Positions 6,813-11,213 of a stretch of DNA of 11,213 bases are shown here, in pieces. This stretch comes from Baffinella frigidus. Taxonomy: Eukaryota; Cryptophyceae; Cryptomonadales; Baffinellaceae. The translations under genes were made by a program, and so were the position numbers. The DNA lies in the NCBI GenBank assembly GCA_026770585.1, contig MU646320.1, positions 1,042,010-1,053,222 of the forward strand, in the 5' to 3' direction. Every line of letters begins with the position of its first letter. Positions within the stretch are counted from its first letter, which is position 1. The notes below the pieces were generated by a model, which saw only the letters and a program-made list of their open reading frames with translations, searched no databases and was not told the DNA's origin.

Positions 6813-7565
6813 CTGCACGACCCCGGGATAAGGTTTTTAGAGGTGTAGGGTGCGAGCGAACTCTCGAACCTTCGGGGTCCGCACCCCCACGGTCTGACGT
6901 CAGACCCATCCACGGGGAATCGGGCTCGCTCGTTCGGTGTTCTGCGATGTGTGGTGTGGTTCTGCGAGAGAAGCCTCAGGCCTTCAGGGTCAGCACCCCC
7001 ATGAGAGCGTCACAGCAGAGGATGGTGCCGCGGCACACACCATGTGCAGCCAGCTCTCGCGCCGCGTCTGGTGCCGCCCCACCATCTGCGCGAAACCAAT
7101 ACGTGAGCGAATACTTCAGCGGGTGCGAGCGAACTCTCGAACCTTCGGGGTCCGCACCCCCACGGTCTGACGTCAGACCCATCCACGGGGAATCGGGCTC
7201 GCTCGTTCGGTGTTCTGCGATGTGTGGTGTGGTTCTGCGAGAGAAGCCTCAGGCCTTCAGGGTCAGCACCCCCATGAGAGCGTCACAGCAGAGGATGGTG
7301 CCGCGGCACACACCATGTGCAGCCAGCTCTCGCGCCGCGTCTGGTGCCGCCCCACCATCTGCACGACCCCGGGATAAGGTTTTTAGAGGTGTAGGGTGCG
7401 AGCGAACTCTCGAACCTTCTGGTCAGCACCCCCACGGTCTGACGTCAGACCCATCCACGGGGAATCGGGCTCGCTCGTTCGGTGTTCTGCGATGTGTGGC
7501 GTGGTTCTGCGAGAGAAGCCTCAGGCCTTCAGGGTCAGCACCCCCATGAGAGCATCACAGCAGAG
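6755..7565. repeat. 273-bp tandem array containing exon 3 acceptor copies
   Basis: The start GCAGCCAGCTCTCG recurs at 6773, 7046 and 7319, a period of exactly 273 bp. Units are nearly identical apart from a 31-nt segment after CCATCTGC, which is shared by units 1 and 3 but different in unit 2 at the same length. Degenerate pieces continue at about 7565-7620 and 7815-7880. Because 273 is divisible by three, the plus strand shows a long repetitive open frame that I regard as spurious. Confidence 0.93.
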
Positions 7566-7650
7566 GTGCGTCTGGTGTCGCCCCACCATCTCTTCGCACC
7601 CCCAGGCACAGGGATACTTCAGCGGTGCGGGAATACTTGAGCGATCTCAT

Positions 7651-7802
7651 CCGGACGAGTATTCCTCAGAAATACGATTTCGGGGATCTCCGATCCTATT
7701 GTGGTGTATCTTAAGGCTATAAATGAAGGCTAGATGGGCGACTGTCTTATTTCTATCCTTTAAGATACACCAAAATCGTATTCCTGAGAGATACTCGCCG
7801 GG
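7651..7802. mobile_element. Foldback element with imperfect 30-bp ends
   Basis: 7651-7680 and 7772-7802 are inverted repeats at roughly 85% (CGAGTAT, CTCAG, AATACGATTT blocks). Inner arms GGTGTATCTTAA also pair. The left half carries about 26 extra bases between outer and inner arms. No transposase is present. Confidence 0.55.
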
Positions 7803-7967
7803 ATTAGATTCGCGCAGCGCCGCGTCTGGTACTGGCCCGCCATCTGCGAGAACCCGGGGTGAGGGGTTATGGTTTAAAAGCGTAGGGGAAGGGGAATAGG
7901 GAATAGGGGATGTGGAATACGGAATAGGCTGGTCCAACCCCAGGCACAGCGGGGGTTCCCACCATCT

Positions 7968-8115
7968 TTATCTCAGAAAACGAGTTCCAAACCTCGTTTT
8001 CTGAAGTCAACCCCCCTACAAATTCGTCAACTTATTCTTTACTCTCCGCACAAGTTGACAAATTTATAGGGGAATTGACTTGAGAAAATGAGTTTTAGAA
8101 CTCATTTTCTGAGAT
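7968..8115. mobile_element. Nested foldback element (MITE-like)
   Basis: The ends ATCTCAGAAAACGAGTT (7970-7986) and AACTCATTTTCTGAGAT (8099-8115) are inverted repeats with one mismatch. Inside, each half forms its own small hairpin, and 8003-8032 pairs imperfectly with 8051-8080. It interrupts a copy of the exon 3 acceptor: CCATCT on the left and ATCTGCGGGG on the right, consistent with a 4-bp ATCT duplication. It has no coding capacity. Confidence 0.65.
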
Positions 8116-8119
8116 CAAT

Positions 8120-8182
8120 CTGCGGGGACCCGTGCTCTTTCGTCAAGGGTTCTGCGATGTGCGTTGTGTTTATTTGCTGCTG

Positions 8183-8242
<60 letters not shown>

Positions 8243-8307
8243 GCGGGGACCCGTGCTCTTTCGTCAAGGGTTCTGCGATGTGCCTTGTGTTTCTTTGCTG
8301 CTGCGAG
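8120..8307. repeat. 121-bp-offset duplication separated by a (TA)n microsatellite
   Basis: The block starting CTGCGGGGACCCGTGC at 8120 recurs at 8241 with few changes. Between them, 8185-8240 is 28 uninterrupted AT units. The block is related to part of the 273-bp array. Confidence 0.9.
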
Positions 8308-8540
8308 CGACGCCACGGCCCTTCAGGGTCAGCACCCCCATCAGAGCGGGGGGTCTCATTCCAGGGGCGGGATCAGACGGGGGGCGGATGAAAGGTGCCT
8401 GAGCAGGCAGAGGGGAGACATGTTCATGCGCCGAGGGCGGATCGGTGATGTGAAAGAATCCCGCTAGATTGGAGGGGGGTTCAAATCAGAAGAGGTTTCA
8501 ACTCGGCGCCATGAGGTTCCTGTACTAGCATATATTCCTG

Positions 8541-8632
8541 GAATATGTCTTCCCTGTGCCTGGATCCGGAATATGTCTCCAGGCACAGGGGAGACATATT
8601 CGTGTGCCCGATCCGCCGAGGGCGGATCGGGC
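8541..8632. repeat. Two adjacent hairpins
   Basis: Arms 8541-8563 and 8579-8601 are complementary at 22 of 23 positions around a 15-nt spacer. Directly after them, GCCCGATCCGCC (8606-8617) and its exact complement (8621-8632) form a 12-bp stem with a GAG loop. Confidence 0.85.
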
Positions 8633-8656
8633 AAACGAAAAAAAATCGCTAAATTG

Positions 8657-8724
8657 GAGGGGGTTGCAACTCAGAGGGGGTTGCAACTCAGAGGGGGTTG
8701 CAACTCAGAGGGGGTTGCAACTCA
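8657..8724. repeat. 17-bp minisatellite, four copies
   Basis: Four exact tandem copies of GAGGGGGTTGCAACTCA lie here. A single diverged version lies near 8480-8500 in a duplicate of the surrounding block. Confidence 0.95.
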
Positions 8725-8813
8725 GCGCCCTGTGGCTCCTGTACCATCTCAGCGCTGCATTGCAGTGCTTTCAGGGGTAGTGGGGGATGCGGGGTTGCGG
8801 GGGACGAGCTCAC

Positions 8814-9152
8814 GTCTAGAAGCCACGGGCTCTTGGAGAGGAGGTGTTCGACCCCCACAATGTCCCCCGCCGTCACCACCTTGTACAGCGCCGTCGTCTC
8901 GTCCTCCCCCTCCTCCTCCGCCTCCTCCTCCTCCACCCCCACCCCCACCCCCTCCTCCTCCTCCTCATCCAAGTACGACCCCCCGCTCGTGGTGAGCATG
9001 GACGACCGGAGACCCCCACTCGCAATCCTCGCCTCCCCGGATGCCGCCTCCTCCTGCTCCTCCACCCCCGCATCCTCGGAGTCATGCGCGTCCTCCCGGG
9101 GCTGCGCGTCCGCCTCAGCGTCGCGCGAACGCAGGGTCGGGGAGTGTGCAAC
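8814..9152 (-). CDS. Exon 2: acidic linker and first ankyrin repeat
   Basis: It encodes 113 residues, phase 0 at both ends. It opens VAHSPTLRSRDAEADAQ after CCCGCAG, runs through a Ser/Glu-rich stretch and two glutamate-rich runs (DEEEEE and EEEEAEEEGEDE), and ends with ALYKVVTAGDIVGVEHLLSK then SPWLLD before donor GAC|GTGAGC. The last 26 residues fit an ankyrin repeat: short helix, Gly-Asp turn, then a second helix of the IV..LL type. The acidic tract uses tandem GAG codons and probably varies in length. The acceptor lacks the pyrimidine tract present in the duplicated copy at 9388; weak branch-point candidates such as CTGAC lie just upstream. Using the 9388 acceptor instead would run into a stop near 9115, so 9152 is preferred. 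Confidence 0.8.
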
Positions 9153-9800
9153 CTGCGGGACGCCACAGCGCCGCGTCAGCGTTGATCCTCTCTTTCTCTC
9201 TCGCTGCATCAGTTACTTTACTGCCAGTGACCGCTGGTGCGTTACTGCCCGTGACCGCTGTCGAGAACAAACCGCCCGGGTTTAGTCGGCCACTGTTGGC
9301 AGGACCGCCTGAGGCATCCTGCGCGTCTGCCTGGGGCTGCGCCGGCGCCTCGGCGTTGCGTGAACGCAGGGTCGGGGAGTGTGCAACCTGCGGGAAGGGG
9401 GGGAAGGGGGGGAAAGCGAGGTTTAGTAAGATGACAAACACGACCGCGGCATGGAGGTAGGGGGAGAGATGGGACGAGACCAGAGAAGCCACAGCGCCGC
9501 GTCAGCGTTGCTCCTCTTTTTCTCTCGCTGCGTCAGTTACTTTACTGTCCGTGACCGCTCGTGCTTCTTCTTGCAGCATCACTGACCCCACAACCGTCCG
9601 GGCTTAGTCGACCACTGCTCGGAGAACCGCCTGAGGAGAGAGGCATGGGATAGGCCCGCTTCGATGAGTCTTCCCCGGCCAATTTTAGAAATTCGATCGC
9701 GTACGTACTTATGTACCAGGGTGTGCCCCCCCCCCCTTGGAACAACACGCGGGGGGGAGCCCGAACAATGAAACCACGTTATGGAGGGGTGGATGCACAC
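9153..9800 (-). other. Intron 1, with duplicated 3' end
   Basis: It starts GTGTGC and contains a run of G on the sense strand near 9727-9738. A better-looking 3' splice site than the one used in the model ends at 9388: TACTAAAC at 9428-9421, a C/T-rich tract, then CCCGCAG. A second, shorter version of the same 3' end adjoins exon 2. The shared block (starting near 9489 and 9163) differs by a 91-nt deletion that removed the branch point and pyrimidine tract from the exon 2 copy. Confidence 0.65.
9310..9387 (-). pseudogene. Partial copy of exon 2, acceptor side
   Basis: It starts VAHSPTLRSRNAEAPAQPQ after a canonical branch point and acceptor, closely matching the start of exon 2, then diverges into GGPANSGRL. 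Continuing this frame reaches a stop near 9115. It could be an alternative or cryptic exon, but candidate donors (A|GTAAAG, A|GTAACG) would give phase 1 and break the frame into exon 2. Confidence 0.6.
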
Positions 9801-10703
9801 CTCCTCAAGCATGCCTGGCACGAGGTCGCGCTCGATCATCCGTGCCACCGACCCCGTGCTCACCACGCTCGCCTCCTCCAACCGCCCGAACGAATCCTCG
9901 GATCCATCGGCCTTGATTGGCCGCGCGCCCCGCGCCATGGCCTCAGCGTCCTCCTCCTCCTCCTCCGCCGGCGTCCGAGCGTTGGCCGCAGCAGATGCCA
10001 ACGGATCGTAAGCCGCGCTCTCCTCATAGCGCACGATCCTCCGCATAGGCGTCCCGTCGGTGGCGGTGTCGGCCCCCCCCACGTCGACCGCCCCTGCGAG
10101 CGGCGAGAACGGCCGGTCGCCCTCGTCGCGGCTGAACACCGGAGAGCTCGCCACGCTGTCGACAATTGTCGACACCTGAGCCGTCACCTCCTCCATGACC
10201 GACCCCAGATCCAGTGCGTCCCCAGACGGAGGCGCGGCATCAGCAGGAGCGCTCTCGTCGCCGTCACCGTCGCGCAACAGAGCTGAATCCGCTGCGCCAG
10301 AAACTTCAGGCGACGAGATCACAGCCGACATGATGCAGCTGATCTCGAACGAGACCGCTTCCCTGATGATGGAGCTGATGTCATCGCTCGGCAACCTACC
10401 CTCATCCCCCGCTGCTGCTTCCCCGGATCCATCCACCTTCGGCGGTGCCCTCCGAGAGACTTCAGGAGACGATATCACAGCCGCCATGATGGAGCCAATC
10501 TCGAACGAGACCGCTTCCCTGATGATGGAGCTGATGCCATCGCTCGGCAACCTGCCGAGCTCATCCCCCGCTGCTACTTCCTCTGATCCGTCCACCATCG
10601 TTGGTGCCCTCTGAGAAAATTCAGGAGAGGAGACCACAGCCGCCATGATGGAGCTGATCTCGAACGAGACCGCATCTCTGATGCTGCTGCCATCGTCCGC
10701 CAT
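9801..10703 (-). CDS. Exon 1: low-complexity N-terminal region with three internal repeats
   Basis: It encodes 301 residues from ATG at 10703 (MADDGSS) to MLEE, ending phase 0 at donor GAG|GTGTGC. The frame stays open without another ATG back to a stop at about 10863, so an upstream exon or a different start is possible. The core is three 52-53 residue repeats, at roughly residues 5-160, each with a helix-like motif of the form SIIREAVSFEIGSIMAAV followed by SSPEVS and a Gly/Asp/Ala-rich linker; DLGSVMEEVTAQVSTIV looks like a diverged fourth. A run of five Glu lies near residue 250, and the end is SVARMIERDLVPGMLEE. I recognise no named domain. The open frame continues past the donor to 9579, but the residues there look like translated intron (Cys/Trp/Pro-rich, poly-C). 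The repeats may form short helices for self-association, which is inference. Confidence 0.75.
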
Positions 10704-11213
10704 CGTCGGTGACCCAAGAACAAGCCGATCGGTGGGAACACACGCCCGTTCTTCCAGGTCGGTTCCGTCCGTTGGAGAATTGTGAAAAGTCAACTCGTTC
10801 AAAAGTCGCAGCTTGTTTTGTACCGGAATTTTTCGTTTACCTAAAGGACCTAAAGGACGGACCTAAATAACGGTAAATGTACGCCTATGGGTGGAGCTTG
10901 AAGAACCTCAAGGATAAGTGGTGGAGCTTGAAGAACCTCAAGGACCTAAAGGAGAAGTTATGAAAACTCGACTCGTTCAAAATTCAGCTTGGCACAAGCA
11001 ACGATAGGGTACATGCATCTCTCCCCCTAGCGTGAAGCGGTCGTGTTTGTCAACTTATTAAACCTCGCTCCCCCCCCCCCCCACCCCCTCCTGTCCTCGA
11101 AGACGTGTGACATGGTACATTCGAAGACATATCCCTTAAGTGCCCAGTAGGCACATACGCCCTACGGTAGGGTCCTAGGACCTACCTAGGACCTCTTGGC
11201 CATCAAATTTGAC
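10704..11213. other. Upstream region of the predicted gene
   Basis: No further exon can be defended here. The sequence holds two 24-bp direct repeats (10891-10914 and 10921-10944, period 30), a near copy of 10784-10815 at about 10957-10990, a C-run near 11071-11083, and a perfect 12-bp palindrome GGTCCTAGGACC at 11171-11182. The segment 11038-11068 is an inverted copy of the branch-point region of intron 1. Any promoter or 5' untranslated exon would be expected here, but I see no convincing core promoter motif. Confidence 0.5.

Larger units (their letters stand above)
8401..8745. repeat. Segmental duplication (two diverged copies)
   Basis: The stretch from about 8401 to 8535 (GGGGAGACATGTTC, then GAGGGCGGATCGG, then CTAGATTGGAGGGG) is repeated at about 8580 to 8745 (GGGGAGACATATTC, GAGGGCGGATCGG, CTAAATTGGAGGGG). 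The second copy carries the expanded minisatellite. Confidence 0.75.
6813..8813 (-). other. Intron 2 (about 2.0 kb)
   Basis: It runs from GTGAGC to GTGCAG. From the gene's 5' side it holds a 17-bp minisatellite, a duplicated hairpin-bearing block, a duplicated block split by (TA)n, two foldback elements and the 273-bp array of exon 3 copies. No additional exon is convincing; HCNAALRWYRSH near 8750 is phase-compatible with exon 2 but does not fit the ankyrin join that exon 3 gives. Confidence 0.6.
1..10703 (-). other. Predicted multi-exon ankyrin-repeat gene, 3' incomplete
   Basis: Seven minus-strand exons can be chained into one 557-codon reading frame that leaves the window at the left edge. 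Proposed donors are GTGTGC, GTGAGC, GTACAC, GTCTGC, GTAATC, GTACGG and GTGTGT; all acceptors end in AG, five of six followed by G. Phases agree at every join. Ankyrin repeats start near residues 389, 426, 461, 495 and 524, and several are completed only by splicing, for example MACAR + G + HEGIVR and VDMDG + REALHVAAM. Ankyrin proteins act as binding scaffolds; no enzymatic domain or partner is visible. I see no signal peptide or membrane segment. The gene could be recently inactivated, but the intact phases argue against old decay. The model is inference from sequence, without transcript data. Confidence 0.8.

Noticed and set aside
6743-7549. 268-residue plus-strand open frame
   Set aside because: It exists because the 273-bp array has a period divisible by three; it lies antisense to exon 3 and its copies, and the residues are Arg/Pro/Ser-rich with no domain.
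8088-8467. Plus-strand open frames with long Tyr-Ile runs
   Set aside because: They are translations of the (TA)n microsatellite.
8573-9285. Plus-strand frames with poly-Pro or Ser-rich tracts
   Set aside because: Antisense of the GAG-rich acidic tract of exon 2.
9388-9800. Intron 1 ending at 9388
   Set aside because: The splice signal is good, but the frame from 9387 stops near 9115 before exon 2's ankyrin part, with no phase-compatible donor; kept only as an alternative.
10195-10614. 139-residue plus-strand frame with internal repeats
   Set aside because: Antisense shadow of the repeats in exon 1; the minus frame is longer and splices into an ankyrin frame.
10800-10802. TTG as start codon of exon 1
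   Set aside because: A eukaryotic nuclear gene would normally start at ATG; the first in-frame ATG is at 10703.

Overview
The window looks like nuclear DNA of a eukaryote, most plausibly an alga or other protist. It is GC-rich and crowded with interstitial TTTAGGG-type telomere-like repeats, microsatellites and foldback elements. It carries GT-AG intron signals with a TACTAAAC-type branch point, and has no bacterial gene layout. I cannot assign a lineage from sequence alone; TTTAGGG telomeres occur in green algae, dinoflagellates and some other algae.

The main result is that the minus strand appears to hold one multi-exon gene running through almost the whole window, from about 10.7 kb down to position 65 and on past the left edge. 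Seven exons can be placed: 10703-9801, 9152-8814, 6812-6755, 6471-6399, 5264-5184, 2582-2502 and 200-65. They lie in order, every proposed junction has GT and AG, and the intron phases match at each join (0, 0, 1, 2, 2, 2; the last donor is phase 0). Together they give 557 codons. The predicted protein has an N-terminal low-complexity half with three 52-53 residue repeats, then an acidic linker, then about five consecutive ankyrin repeats spaced 29-37 residues apart. The ankyrin consensus is restored across the splice junctions, which is the strongest evidence for the model.

The introns (about 84% of the gene) are built from repeats: intron 3 is nearly all telomere-like sequence; intron 2 holds a 273-bp array, foldbacks and a (TA)n tract; intron 4 holds long GA/TC tracts; introns 5 and 6 hold inverted-repeat elements, minisatellites and a roughly 185-bp array. 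Many repeats carry a piece of a neighbouring exon. Copies of an exon's acceptor side lie upstream of the complete exon, copies of its donor side lie downstream, and each exon has one complete copy. This is what intron growth by tandem duplication would leave if the spliced message were kept intact by selection.

Region by region: 10704-11213 is upstream sequence with short duplications; 9153-9800 is intron 1 with a duplicated 3' end; 6813-8813 intron 2; 6472-6754 intron 3; 5265-6398 intron 4; 2583-5183 intron 5; 201-2501 intron 6; 1-64 the start of intron 7. I found no convincing plus-strand gene, tRNA, rRNA or CRISPR array.
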